DNA of 9,625 nt. Source: Caulobacter sp. GTDB lineage: Bacteria; Pseudomonadota; Alphaproteobacteria; Caulobacterales; Caulobacteraceae. Below, one piece after another: positions 1-7,739 of the stretch (position 1 is the first letter of the stretch; each line of letters starts with the position of its first letter). The DNA lies in NCBI GenBank assembly GCA_014378155.1, contig JACMOF010000564.1, forward strand, positions 1 through 9,625. Reading direction: 5' to 3'. The notes under the pieces were generated by a model. The model worked only from the letters and a program-made list of their open reading frames with translations. It made no database searches and was not told where the DNA came from. A program made the position numbers and the translations under genes.

Positions 1-2
1 CC

Positions 3-563
3 TTGGCGAGGGAACTGTTCGCCTCCCAAGCCAAGGAGTACGCGCAGTTGAGGGCGAAGATCCAAGAGATCGATGGCAAACTGGCTGCTTGGCAGAAGGC
101 TGAACCTCGCTGTGCCCGCCTAATGAAGGTCCCTGGCGTTGGTCCAGTCGGCTCGGCATTGCTGACCATGAAGACGCCCGCGCCAGAGATGTTCAGGTCC
201 GGGCGGCAGTTCGCAGCCTGGATCGGATTGACGCCGAAAGATCATTCAACGGGTGGGAAGGTCAGACTGGGCCTCATCACCCGAGCCGGCGATGAGGCCT
301 TGAGGAGCGTTTTGGTGGCTGGCGCCGCCGCGGTCGTCAACCAAGTGAGGAAGGGCAACAGCAAGAACGCCTTCGCCCCTTGGGTGGCGAGCCTTCTCCT
401 GCGCAAGCCGCCAAAGCTGGTCGCCGTGGCGCTGGCCAAAAAGATGGCCCGCGTGGCTTGGAAGTTGATGGTCACCGGCCAAGCCTATATCGACAAACCT
501 GCTCCAGCCCTATTGGTAATCGCAGCCTATAAATCAGCCAGACGCGGGGAGCAATCAGTGTAA
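3..563 (+). CDS. IS110-family (IS1111-like) transposase, C-terminal part
   Basis: This is the 3' half of a transposase gene that begins left of the window; the TTG at base 3 is an internal leucine codon, not a start. About 186 residues are visible. They contain the C-terminal Transposase_20 domain of the IS110 family: a helix-hairpin-helix-like segment MKVPGVGPVGSALL (41-54), then FRSGRQFAAWIGLTPKDHS (64-82), TGGKVRLGLITRAGDEALR (83-101) and a terminal RKPPKLVAVALAKKMARVAW block (134-153). The last block and the SGR..AAW and HSTGGK motifs fit the IS1111 branch best. The N-terminal DEDD nuclease domain would lie outside the window. Such enzymes move their element with a structured guide RNA and usually leave no target duplication. 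The visible reading frame is intact to its TAA stop. Family assignment is firm; the subgroup is a judgement from remembered motifs. Confidence 0.93.
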   Translation: MARELFASQAKEYAQLRAKIQEIDGKLAAWQKAEPRCARLMKVPGVGPVGSALLTMKTPAPEMFRSGRQFAAWIGLTPKDHSTGGKVRLGLITRAGDEALRSVLVAGAAAVVNQVRKGNSKNAFAPWVASLLLRKPPKLVAVALAKKMARVAWKLMVTGQAYIDKPAPALLVIAAYKSARRGEQSV

Positions 564-760
564 CCGCTCTGAGCCGATACCCAAACTTGCAATATAAACA
601 GCAGATGGTGTGATCGATCGATCCATGATGAGAAACACTCCGATCACTTCAATGGCCTCAAGAGGCCGTTACCTTGTTTGGAACTCTCATCGCGGAAACC
701 ATCTTGGCCAGTGTTCATATGCGGACACCTCAAAAGGCCGGACATATGAAAGCAAGCGAT
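564..760 (+). ncRNA. 3' non-coding flank of the IS110-family element, candidate guide (seek/bridge) RNA
   Basis: The stretch after the transposase stop is AT-richer than its surroundings and has no convincing gene. It contains a 7-base inverted repeat, GTGATCG (610-616) with CGATCAC (641-647). A tight hairpin GGCCTC-AA-GAGGCC follows (654-667), whose stem extends by U.G and two A-U pairs if transcribed. An 8-base inverted repeat TTCATATG (714-721) with CATATGAA (743-750) comes last. Elements of the IS1111 group are known to encode their guide RNA between the transposase and the right end, so the position is right. The exact RNA limits and the end of the element cannot be placed from one copy. 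The RNA call is inference from position and structure. Confidence 0.35.
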
Positions 761-1079
761 CTGATCCAAACGACTGCCTATCAACTTGCGAGGAGGGGGT
801 CGTCCACATATGAGGTGAGCCCTACTGGCGGACGCTGTCATATCTGTCGCCACGGGCAATGGGATTGGCGGCTCGATCATCGTAACTATCCTGGTGATCT
901 CGATCGGCCTCGACATACTACGGGAAAGCTTGGCCGTCCGCGCGGCTGAGATCCTGCGCCGTTCGGTGGCGTTGAACGCCGAGGTCTTGCGGGACGGCGC
1001 GTTCGCCGAGGGTTCCCGTCGAGGCCGTGGTCTTGGGTCACGCGACCGGACCCACGGTCGGGCGGAAGACACGCAAGGG
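761..1079. other. Gene-poor stretch; possible membrane-protein remnant
   Basis: I see no intact gene here. In the rightward frame running from 819 to a stop at 1083-1085, the first part encodes a hydrophobic segment (NGIGGSIIVTILVISIGL, about residues 14-31) followed by DILRESLAV. This looks like a membrane helix with a short cytoplasmic start, loosely reminiscent of cation-efflux transporters. There is no good start codon, because a TGA lies immediately upstream at 816-818, and the rest becomes arginine- and glycine-rich. It could be a decayed gene fragment left beside the insertion element. A 6-base inverted repeat (CGACCG 1043-1048, CGGTCG 1055-1060) lies just past the end of the leftward flavoprotein gene but has no T-run. 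Confidence 0.2.
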
Positions 1080-1988
1080 TCATAATGCGACGCGCCGCAA
1101 ATAGTTGTGGGCCGCCGTGGCGGCAATAGCCGCCTCGCCTTCGGCCACGCTGACCTGGTTAAGGCCGCGTACCAAATCTCCGGCCGCGAATAATCCCTCC
1201 ATGGAGGTCTCCTGATGCTCGGTCACGTAAAGCCGTCCGGGGGCGTCGATCATCACACCCAACGTCTGGGCCAGCGCCGTCTGAGGGCTTGTGCCAAAGG
1301 CGGAATAGACCACGTCGAACGTTAGGGAGCGGCCATCCTCGGCGATGACCGCAGTGACGCCGTGCTCGTCTAGAACCACCGATCCAATCACCAAGTGATC
1401 GACCGCGATCCTGGCGAGGGCTAGGGCTTGCTGCGTTTTCGGAGCGAGCGGGGGAGCGCCCGACGGAAGCAACAAGGTCAGTTGATCGGAATAGGTTCGC
1501 AGGAACAGGGCTTCGGAGGCCGCGTGTTCGCCAGCGCCGAGCACGGCGATGCGCTTGCCTTGGCTCTCATAGCCGTCGCAGATCGGACAGGTGCGGACCA
1601 GGCCGCTTTTGACGGCGTCGGCCAGATGGGCGAGCGGCGGCTTGTTCTCCACGACCCCCGTCGCCAGGATCACCGTGCGCGCCTGCAGCGTCGCGCCGGC
1701 GGTCTGGGCCGTGAAGAGCCCATCAGGGCCATGCGTCAGGGTCTCGACCACGCCGTGATGTAGGCGAGCGCCGTAGCGACGGGCCTGGTCTCGAAGCTTG
1801 TCGAGCAGATCGGGTCCGGACAGGCCTTCGGGAAACCCGGGCAGATTGTGGCTCAGCGTGATCCACTCAGCGCGGCTCCATCCCTTGTCGATGACCGTCA
1901 CGCTACGGCGAAACCGCCCCAGATATAGCGCCGCAGTCAGGCCGGCCGGGCCACCGCCGATTACCAGGCAATCGAGTATCTCGCCCAT
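1080..1988 (-). CDS. NAD(P)/FAD-dependent oxidoreductase, thioredoxin-reductase-like
   Basis: A 302-residue flavoprotein of the low-molecular-weight thioredoxin reductase type, expected in the cytoplasm. The N-terminal FAD-binding Rossmann motif is VIGGGPAGL (9-17) and the central redox pair is CPICDGY (Cys134, Cys137). The NAD(P)H site is VLGAGEHAASEA (149-160), and the C-terminal FAD contact is GLFAAGDLV (265-273). Length and domain order match the family. The redox pair is CPIC rather than the usual CA(T/V)C, and no thioredoxin gene is adjacent, so the electron acceptor may not be thioredoxin. The ATG at 1988 is chosen because the Rossmann fold begins right after it and GAGG sits 8 bases upstream. 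A copy of the GTAGTTTCCGA motif lies 87 bases upstream in the same orientation. It appears to be a single-gene unit. The fold and chemistry are sure; the substrate is unknown. Confidence 0.88.
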   Translation of the reverse strand: MGEILDCLVIGGGPAGLTAALYLGRFRRSVTVIDKGWSRAEWITLSHNLPGFPEGLSGPDLLDKLRDQARRYGARLHHGVVETLTHGPDGLFTAQTAGATLQARTVILATGVVENKPPLAHLADAVKSGLVRTCPICDGYESQGKRIAVLGAGEHAASEALFLRTYSDQLTLLLPSGAPPLAPKTQQALALARIAVDHLVIGSVVLDEHGVTAVIAEDGRSLTFDVVYSAFGTSPQTALAQTLGVMIDAPGRLYVTEHQETSMEGLFAAGDLVRGLNQVSVAEGEAAIAATAAHNYLRRVAL

Positions 1989-2310
1989 GGCTCATGCCTC
2001 GCTCGCCCAGAGCCGCCGTTTGGCGGACGCGATCAGGCCATCAAAGCTCGCCCCAGCAGGCGGGCGCGGTAAGGCTCGGAAACTACTCATCGTGGCGCTT
2101 GCGGCGGGCTTGGGATGCAAGGCTCCCGATCGCGCCCGGTCCGCCAAGCGAGGGGGCATCGCGCAGGCGGCCGAGAAGGCTCTTTGAGTATATGCCGAAC
2201 CTCACGGTGACGGTGGCGCCGCCCTAGGCTCGAGGCCCAGTGCTCTGACGATCTTCTCGCGCCCGAGCGCCAGCAGTTCGCAGGGCGCGTCGTCAAGCGC
2301 GAACCAGACC
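1989..2310. other. Intergenic region between divergent genes
   Basis: This 322-base gap separates the leftward flavoprotein gene from the rightward SpoIIAA-like gene. The only clear element is the leftward-pointing motif copy at 2076-2090. The bases between 2100 and 2310 show no gene with a convincing start or recognisable family; the frames open there look like composition artefacts. I see no strong terminator or RNA gene. Confidence 0.5.
2076..2090 (-). promoter_or_regulatory. Motif copy 1, upstream of the flavoprotein gene
   Basis: Read leftward, the sequence is ATGAGTAGTTTCCGA, a 14/15 match to the consensus ATGGGTAGTTTCCGA. It lies 87 bases upstream of the ATG at 1988 and points toward it. 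It shares the invariant GTAGTTTCCGA with three other intergenic copies. It is probably an activator binding site; FixJ-like identity is a hypothesis. Confidence 0.6.
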
Positions 2311-2847
2311 ATGATCAAGACCGAAGTGGTCGCCCCAGGCGTCCTGAAGATCATCGCCCCACACCTTGAAGCCCGATGATCTTGTGGGCTTGCTCCGGAG
2401 GTCGACGCCTTCATGGCAAGCCGCGGCGCGATCGACCTGCTGGTCGATGCTTCACACCTGGAAGGTTGGGACAGCCTGGCCGCGCTCGACAAACACGTCG
2501 CCTTCCTCAAGGCCCGTCAGTCCAAGGTCGATCATGTCGCGGTGATCATCAGTCATGAGTGGCAGCAATGGCTGATCGGCGCGGTAAGGCCATTCCTGCA
2601 TCCGCAGATCGCGCTGTTCGTACCAGGCCATGAGGAGGCGGCCCTCAGGTGGATCACCCGCCATCGCCAGGCTGGCGAGGGGGAGACGGTGTCCAGCGCC
2701 GGCGGAGAACCTTTTGAGGGCCTGGTGGCCGATATCGCCGACGGGCGCTGGCCCATAGGCTGGCCAGAGTATGCCCAGCCTGTCATGCGGTCGGGCGGCC
2801 ATGGCGACTCACGCCGAGGGCCTAGTTTATCGGACCGCGTCGTCTGA
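2311..2847 (+). pseudogene. SpoIIAA-like (STAS-type) protein, apparently frameshifted
   Basis: The frame starting at ATG 2311 reads MIKTEVVAPGVLKIIAPHLE and then meets TGA at 2377-2379. The same frame resumes immediately and from ATG 2413 encodes the rest of a SpoIIAA-like domain (PF11964 type): IDLLVDASHLEGWDSLAALD (7-26), HVAVIISHEWQQWLIGAVRP (41-60) and HEEAALRWI (73-81). Between these halves the shifted frame reads ADDLV, so the ancestral protein was probably IAPH-LEA-DDLV-GLAPEVDAF. That implies a +1 shift near 2373-2375 and a compensating -1 shift near 2388-2391, or two sequencing errors. Starting at 2413 alone would omit the first strands of the fold. The roughly 60 residues after RWI are glycine- and arginine-rich and not typical of the family. 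No ribosome binding site is evident. Members of this family are small proteins of unclear role, often found near stress and membrane genes. Confidence 0.6.
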
Positions 2848-2984
2848 TCGCGCTCAATGACCATGAGGGCATCGCCACCCCACAGACATCGATGCCTGCG
2901 GGGCGGCGGATCGCTGCGGCGGCCGGTCGCGGAAGGCTCGGCCAGGCGGATCGACAAGACTGAGGTCCTTATCCGCCAGCAAAC

Positions 2985-4118
2985 TCAGCTTTCGGCTAAG
3001 GCAGCGGTTGGTGAGGCCATGGTGGGATAGTCGGTATAGCCGTGCGCGCCGCCGCCATAGAGGGTCTCGGACGCCATCAGCGGATTGAGCGGCGCGCTCG
3101 TCTTGAAGCGGGCAACAAGGTCCGGGTTGGCAATAAACAGCCTTCCGAAGGAGACTAGGTCGGCTGATGCGCCAGCGATCGCGTCGATCGCCATCTGACG
3201 GTCATAACCGTTATTGGCCATCCACACCCCGTCGAAGCGGTCGCGCAGCGCTGCATAGTCGAAAGGCGCGAAGTCGCGCGCGCCGCCGGTCGCGCCCTCG
3301 ACCACATGGACGTAGGCCAGACCAAACAGGTCGAGACCCTCGACCACGTGATTGAACAGCGACTGCGGATCGCTGTCATGGGAATCGTTGGCAGGTGAGA
3401 CCGGCGACAGCCGCACCCCGACCCGGTCCGCACCGATTTCGGTGGCGACAGCTTTGGTCACCTCAAGGAGTAGTCGCGCCCGGTTCTCGATGCTGCCGCC
3501 ATAGGCGTCAGTGCGCTGGTTGGCGCCGTCCTTCAGGAAGGCGTCGAGCAGGTAGCCGTGGGCGCCGTGCAGCTCCACTCCGTCAAACCCTGCCTCAAGG
3601 GCCCGGCTGGCGGCGTAGCGAAAGTCTGCGATGACGCCGGGGATTTCCTTTAGATCCAGCGCCCGGGGCGTCGAGACGTCGACGAAGCCCTGACCGGCGA
3701 TGAAGGTCTTGGTCTTGGCCCGGATGGCCGACGGCCCGACCGGCGCCTGGCCATCCTTCTGGAAGCTGGTGTGCGAGACCCGGCCGGTATGCCAGAGCTG
3801 AACGACGATGGTTCCGCCCTCGGCATGCACGGCGTCCGTCACCGTTCGCCATCCGGCGACCTGCTCGTCGGTGTAGCAGCCTGGCGTGTCGGAATAGCCC
3901 TGCGCCTGAGCGGAGACCTGGGTCGCCTCGGCGATGATCAGGCCGGCCGATGCGCGCTGGGCATAGTATTCGGCGGCGAACGCGCTGGGGACGAGGCCGG
4001 GACCTGCGCGATTGCGGGTCAGCGGCGCCATCACCATGCGATTGGTCAGATCAAAGGCGCCGACCGTCGCCCTTTCGAAGAGAGCCGTGGCCGACCGGGG
4101 AGCGTGAGGCTTGTTCAT
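2985..4118 (-). CDS. Old yellow enzyme family alkene reductase (NemA-like)
   Basis: A 377-residue FMN-dependent TIM-barrel oxidoreductase that uses NAD(P)H to reduce activated C=C bonds (enones, maleimides) and often nitro compounds. Visible landmarks are VMAPLTRNRAG (29-39), VVQLWHTGR (105-113), the substrate-binding HGAHGYLLDAFL (184-195), GGSIENRARLL (207-217) and the phosphate-binding FGRLFIANPDL (324-334). His184/His187 correspond to the His/His pair of pentaerythritol tetranitrate reductase, and Tyr189 to the proton donor. Length is normal for the family. The ATG at 4118 is preceded by a weak GAGAG at 9 bases. It lies 70 bases downstream of carbamate kinase on the same strand, so it may be the last gene of the agmatine transcript or have its own promoter. 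It is not an enzyme of that pathway. The physiological substrate cannot be read from sequence. Confidence 0.93.
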   Translation of the reverse strand: MNKPHAPRSATALFERATVGAFDLTNRMVMAPLTRNRAGPGLVPSAFAAEYYAQRASAGLIIAEATQVSAQAQGYSDTPGCYTDEQVAGWRTVTDAVHAEGGTIVVQLWHTGRVSHTSFQKDGQAPVGPSAIRAKTKTFIAGQGFVDVSTPRALDLKEIPGVIADFRYAASRALEAGFDGVELHGAHGYLLDAFLKDGANQRTDAYGGSIENRARLLLEVTKAVATEIGADRVGVRLSPVSPANDSHDSDPQSLFNHVVEGLDLFGLAYVHVVEGATGGARDFAPFDYAALRDRFDGVWMANNGYDRQMAIDAIAGASADLVSFGRLFIANPDLVARFKTSAPLNPLMASETLYGGGAHGYTDYPTMASPTAALAES

Positions 4119-4188
4119 GATCTGGGACTCTCAAGAGAAGGTGACGGGATAGGAGGGAGCCGGTCGGGGCGACAGCCTCGGATTCCAC

Positions 4189-5148
4189 TCAGGCCGGCGA
4201 CAACAGCGGAGCCGCACGCGCGAACACCAAAGGGCCCTTACCCGCCTCGATCCAGGTGCCGGCGGCTTGCCGTACGATGGCGCTGGCGTCCTCAATCCGG
4301 CCGATCGCGGCGGCATTGCCGGTAAGGGTTGCGAAGCGCTGGGCGGCGGCAACCTTGGGCCCCATAGAGCCTTCGGCAAAATCCTCGGCCCGCAGGCTGT
4401 CGGCGCCCGCCGTGGAGATGGCGCGAGCCTCAGGTTTCGCGAAATCGACATAGACCGCATCGACATCGGTCAGCATCAGCAGCCTGTCGGCGCCGATCTG
4501 GCTCGCCAGAAGACCGCTGGCCCGGTCCTTGTCGATGACGGCCTCGACCCCCTCGAAGCTGGCGTCCTGGCGGGCGACGACCGGGATGCCGCCGCCGCCG
4601 GTGCTGATGACGACGACGCCGGCCTCGACGAGCAGTCGGATCGCGCCAAGGCCGAGGATTTCCCGGGGTTCAGGGGAGGGGACGACCCTGCGCCAATGGT
4701 CGCCGTCGGGGGCGACCGTCCAGCCGCGCGCCGCTGCCAGGGCCGCAGCCTCGGCCGCGCCATAGACCGGCCCGATCGGCTTGGTGGGATGTTGGAAGGC
4801 GGGGTCAGTGGCGTCGACCCGCACCTGGGTCAGCAGGGTGGCCAGGAGCGCCCCCGCAGGCAAGCGGTCACGCAGGGACTGTTCGATCAGATAGCCGATC
4901 ATGCCCTGGCTTTCGGCGCCGAGAATATCGAGCGGATAGTCGCCATCCTTGGGACCGGCGGCTGACTGCAGGGCGATCAGGCCAACCTGCGGGCCATTGC
5001 CGTGGGTAATGACGATCTGATGGCCGGCCGCGACCAGGGCGACCAGTGCGTCGGCCGCCACGCCGACATTGCGACGTTGCAGTTGCGCGCTCAGCGGCTC
5101 GCCGCGCTTGAGCAGGGCGTTGCCACCCAGGGCGACGACGATGCGCAT
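4189..5148 (-). CDS. arcC: Carbamate kinase
   Basis: This enzyme transfers phosphate from carbamoyl phosphate to ADP, giving ATP, CO2 and ammonia; it is the energy-yielding step of the agmatine pathway encoded here. The 319 residues show the amino-acid-kinase fold landmarks in order: VVALGGNALL (4-13), THGNGPQVG (48-56), GAESQGMIGYLIEQ (77-90), STGGGGIPV (182-190), AVIDKDRASGLLA (203-215), LLMLTDVDAVY (223-233) and GSMGPKVAAAQRF (260-272). Length is normal and no key motif is missing. The start ATG at 5148 lies 3 bases after the agmatine deiminase stop, with a GAGGG directly before it, which suggests translational coupling. It could equally serve an arginine deiminase pathway elsewhere in the genome, but its neighbours make agmatine the natural source of carbamoyl phosphate. 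Confidence 0.96.
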   Translation of the reverse strand: MRIVVALGGNALLKRGEPLSAQLQRRNVGVAADALVALVAAGHQIVITHGNGPQVGLIALQSAAGPKDGDYPLDILGAESQGMIGYLIEQSLRDRLPAGALLATLLTQVRVDATDPAFQHPTKPIGPVYGAAEAAALAAARGWTVAPDGDHWRRVVPSPEPREILGLGAIRLLVEAGVVVISTGGGGIPVVARQDASFEGVEAVIDKDRASGLLASQIGADRLLMLTDVDAVYVDFAKPEARAISTAGADSLRAEDFAEGSMGPKVAAAQRFATLTGNAAAIGRIEDASAIVRQAAGTWIEAGKGPLVFARAAPLLSPA

Positions 5149-5151
5149 CCC

Positions 5152-6276
5152 TCAGGCCGCGACGACGGTCTTGGCGCCGCGCGCTCCGAGCGGTTCCTGC
5201 TGGGTGATGCAGTGGATGTTCCCGCCACCGAGCAGGATTTCCCGGCCCGGTACGGTGATGATGTCTCGCAGCGGAAAGAGGTCTGACAGCACGGCTTGGG
5301 CCGCCTCGTCGTGCGAGTCGTTAAAGGCCGGCATGATCAAGCGGTCATTGGCGATGTAGAAGTTGACATAGGAGGCGGCCAGCCGGTCGCCGGGCTCACG
5401 CGGAAGCGTGCCGGGAACCCTGTCGACGCCGGCGGCTTCCTCGGCGGTGATCAGGGCTGGGTTGGGCTGGTGCAGTTTATGGACCGTCAGTGGACGGCCC
5501 CGGGCGTCGCGCATGGTCTGCAGGCGCTCGTAGGCCTCCGCAGAGATATCATACTGCGGATCGCGACGATCGTCTGTCCAGGTCAGAACCACCTCGCCCG
5601 GGGCGATAAAGCGGCAGAAGTTGTCGATGTGGCCGTCCGTCTCGTCGAGATAGACGCCAGCCTTTAGCCAGAGCACCGCCTCGACGCCTAGATAGTCGCG
5701 CAGTTCCTGCTCGATCTGCTCGCGGGTCTTGGTCGGGTTGCGGTTGGCATTGAGCAAGCACTGCTCCGTGACCAGCAGCGAGCATTCGCCGTCCACGTCG
5801 ATCGAGCCGCCTTCGAGGATGAAGTTGGGGCCGTAGCGGTCATCCCCCTCCATCTCGATGACCTTTTCCCCGACCAGGTCGTCTTGGTCCCAGGGAAAAT
5901 AGAGGCCGCCCAGCAGGCCGCCCCAGGCGTTGAATTTCCAGTCGACGCCGCGCACCAGGCCGGCCTTGTTGACTACGAAGGTCGGTCCGCAATCGCGGAT
6001 CCAGCTGTCGTTGTTGGTCATCTCGACGACCCGGACGGCGGGATCGAGCATCTCGCGGGCGATGACATATTGGCCAGGCGAGACGCAGACCGTGACCGGC
6101 TCGCCCTCGACGATCGCCGCCGCGACGGCGGCGAAGGCGTGCTGGGCTGGCTTGGCGCCGCCCCGCCAGTTGTCCGACCGCTCGGGCCAAAGCATCCAAC
6201 AGCCGATGTGGGGCTCCCATTCGGCGGGCATCCGAAAGCCATCCTGGCGGGGCGTGGTAGTCAGCAGCTTAGACAT
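5152..6276 (-). CDS. aguA: Agmatine deiminase
   Basis: It hydrolyses agmatine to N-carbamoylputrescine and ammonia in the cytoplasm. The 374-residue protein is a full-length member of the guanidine-modifying (PPAD) family. It shows [12 protein letters not shown] (12-23), [14 protein letters not shown] (87-100), FNAWGG (115-120), [11 protein letters not shown] (153-163), [15 protein letters not shown] (209-223), NFYIAN (305-310) and the terminal [11 protein letters not shown] (350-360). Catalytic candidates are Cys356 (nucleophile), His216, Asp95, Asp218 and Glu155, matching the set known for agmatine deiminases. The ATG at 6276 overlaps the transporter's 3' end by 8 bases, and GAAGG stands 9 bases upstream. 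In many proteobacteria this enzyme is paired with N-carbamoylputrescine amidohydrolase; here its partner is a carbamoyltransferase, so the carbamoyl group is conserved as ATP. Confidence 0.97.
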   Translation of the reverse strand: MSKLLTTTPRQDGFRMPAEWEPHIGCWMLWPERSDNWRGGAKPAQHAFAAVAAAIVEGEPVTVCVSPGQYVIAREMLDPAVRVVEMTNNDSWIRDCGPTFVVNKAGLVRGVDWKFNAWGGLLGGLYFPWDQDDLVGEKVIEMEGDDRYGPNFILEGGSIDVDGECSLLVTEQCLLNANRNPTKTREQIEQELRDYLGVEAVLWLKAGVYLDETDGHIDNFCRFIAPGEVVLTWTDDRRDPQYDISAEAYERLQTMRDARGRPLTVHKLHQPNPALITAEEAAGVDRVPGTLPREPGDRLAASYVNFYIANDRLIMPAFNDSHDEAAQAVLSDLFPLRDIITVPGREILLGGGNIHCITQQEPLGARGAKTVVAA

Positions 6277-7723
6277 GGGACGTGGCCTTCGGAAGCGCGG
6301 TGAGGGGCGCGGGCGTGCGCTGGCCGCGGACCAGGAATTCGCCGATCAGTACGGTCACCAGAGATCCTCCGCCGACCGCCAGAGCGTAGGTCAGGTCGAA
6401 CTTGCCGGGCTTGTAGATCAGGAAGACGATCGCTTGCAGGATGAAGGCCATGCACAGCAGGCTCAGCCCAATCGCGGCGGGCTGGCCGCCGGGGACCCGG
6501 TAGGGGCGCGCAAGATGGCCATCCACCCTTCGCAGTTTCAGGAACGATGCGAACAGCAGGAAGTAGGGCAGCAGGAAGATCACCGACGAGAAGGCGAAGG
6601 TGGTCCAGAACAGGTCCTCGGCGCTCTTGGCCAGGAAGCCGTAGAGCACCAGGACGCCGCTGCCGATCAAACCGCCCAGGATCGCCGCGCTGGCGGGCGT
6701 CTGGTATTTGCCGTGCAGCTTGCCGAAGATCTTGGGCAGGTCGCCGCGCCCCGCCGCCTCGGCTGCCGAGCGGTTGGCGCCAATGGTCCAGGTCACCATG
6801 TTGGCGACGAAGGTGTAGAGCGCCATCAGGCCAAAGACCATCACTGCGGCCTGGCCAAGCGCGCTTGCGCCAAACAGCCGGCGGAAGGTGTCGGTCAGGC
6901 CCTTGATCAGGCCGATGTCGCTGGCCGGCAGTGCGAGCAGAATGCCGACAGTCGCGAAGATGTAGAGAAACGAGATGGTGGCGCCCGACAGGACGATAGC
7001 GCGGGGCACATCGCGCGCGGGGTTTTCCATCTCCTCGCCGGCCCCGGACATCAGTTCAAAGCCGAGGAAGTTGTAGAGAATGACCGGCAGAAACGCCAGG
7101 CTGACGCCCCACGTAGGGCTCATGGCCTTCAGCGTGAACGGGTTGGCGACGCCGTGGACCATGGCGTAGGCGATGCCTCCCACACCCATCGCCAGCATGA
7201 TGACCACCTTGAAGACGGCGCCGATGTTGGGCACCCACTTGCTGACATTGAGCGCCACGATGTTGACGCCCACGGTCATCCAGATCAGGCAAAAGGTGAT
7301 GCCCATCTTGGTCCACAGCGTCATGGCCGGCATGAACAGCTCAGCCGCGACACCTGCGAACAGGATGAACACCGACGGCATCCAGACCGCGACATTGACC
7401 CACCAGAGCCAGGCGGTGCGCCCGGCCCATATCGGTCCGAACGCCCGGCGCACCCAGGCATAGATGCCGCCCTCTTGCGGATAGGCGCTGCCCAGTTCGG
7501 CGGTGATCAGGCCATAGGGAATGAAGAACAGCACCAGGGTCAGCAGCCACCAGAAGATGGACTGCACGCCAATGGCCGCCGAGGCGGCCAACTGGTCGAT
7601 CACAAGGATGGCGCAGACCGTGAACAGGGTCATGTCCAAGCCCCGCAGCACCTTGGCGAAGCGCGGCTTTGGCGCGGCCGGCTTGGATGCGGCGGTCGGG
7701 ATGATCGGCGTCGGCGCGGCCAT
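6269..7723 (-). CDS. aguD: APC-family amino acid/polyamine antiporter, probable agmatine/putrescine exchanger
   Basis: A 484-residue inner-membrane protein of the amino acid-polyamine-organocation superfamily, with about a dozen hydrophobic segments. Family marks include [16 protein letters not shown] (82-97) in the early helices, [20 protein letters not shown] (about 222-241) and RPYRVPGG near residue 415. The N-terminal 20 residues are alanine- and proline-rich and likely cytosolic. Substrate cannot be read from motifs alone. Its place between putrescine carbamoyltransferase and agmatine deiminase matches the AguD antiporter of enterococci, so agmatine uptake coupled to putrescine export is the best inference; GadC-type glutamate/GABA antiporters are relatives. 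The start ATG at 7723 is fixed by a strong AAGGAGG 5 bases upstream. It begins 16 bases after the carbamoyltransferase stop and overlaps aguA by 8 bases. Confidence 0.88.
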   Translation of the reverse strand: MAAPTPIIPTAASKPAAPKPRFAKVLRGLDMTLFTVCAILVIDQLAASAAIGVQSIFWWLLTLVLFFIPYGLITAELGSAYPQEGGIYAWVRRAFGPIWAGRTAWLWWVNVAVWMPSVFILFAGVAAELFMPAMTLWTKMGITFCLIWMTVGVNIVALNVSKWVPNIGAVFKVVIMLAMGVGGIAYAMVHGVANPFTLKAMSPTWGVSLAFLPVILYNFLGFELMSGAGEEMENPARDVPRAIVLSGATISFLYIFATVGILLALPASDIGLIKGLTDTFRRLFGASALGQAAVMVFGLMALYTFVANMVTWTIGANRSAAEAAGRGDLPKIFGKLHGKYQTPASAAILGGLIGSGVLVLYGFLAKSAEDLFWTTFAFSSVIFLLPYFLLFASFLKLRRVDGHLARPYRVPGGQPAAIGLSLLCMAFILQAIVFLIYKPGKFDLTYALAVGGGSLVTVLIGEFLVRGQRTPAPLTALPKATSHV

Positions 7724-7728
7724 GCTGG

Positions 7729-7735
7729 CCTCCTT
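7729..7735 (-). promoter_or_regulatory. Strong ribosome binding site for the antiporter
   Basis: Read leftward this is AAGGAGG, 5 bases before the ATG at 7723. It is the best Shine-Dalgarno match in the operon and lies just beyond the carbamoyltransferase stop, which decides the start of the antiporter. Confidence 0.85.
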
Positions 7736-7739
7736 GAGG

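Noticed and set aside
612..623. GATCGATCGATC as a meaningful tandem repeat
   Set aside because: Only three units of a self-complementary tetramer; too short to support more than a part in the local RNA-like fold.
1043..1060. Hairpin after the flavoprotein gene as an intrinsic terminator
   Set aside because: Only a 6-base stem, and no T-run on the side where leftward transcription would end.
644..1126. A 160-codon leftward open frame past the insertion element
   Set aside because: Serine/arginine/proline-rich composition, overlap with the flavoprotein's 3' end and with the likely element end, and no recognisable motif.
2452..2802. A 116-codon leftward open frame with a plausible ATG
   Set aside because: Most of it lies opposite the clearly recognisable SpoIIAA-like domain, and no good ribosome binding site or family match is seen.
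3771..4325. A 184-codon plus-strand open frame spanning the start of the old yellow enzyme gene
   Set aside because: Antisense to two confident genes, and arginine-rich at its end.
4267..4965. A 232-codon plus-strand open frame inside carbamate kinase
   Set aside because: Complement of arcC, with D/G/R-rich composition and no motif.
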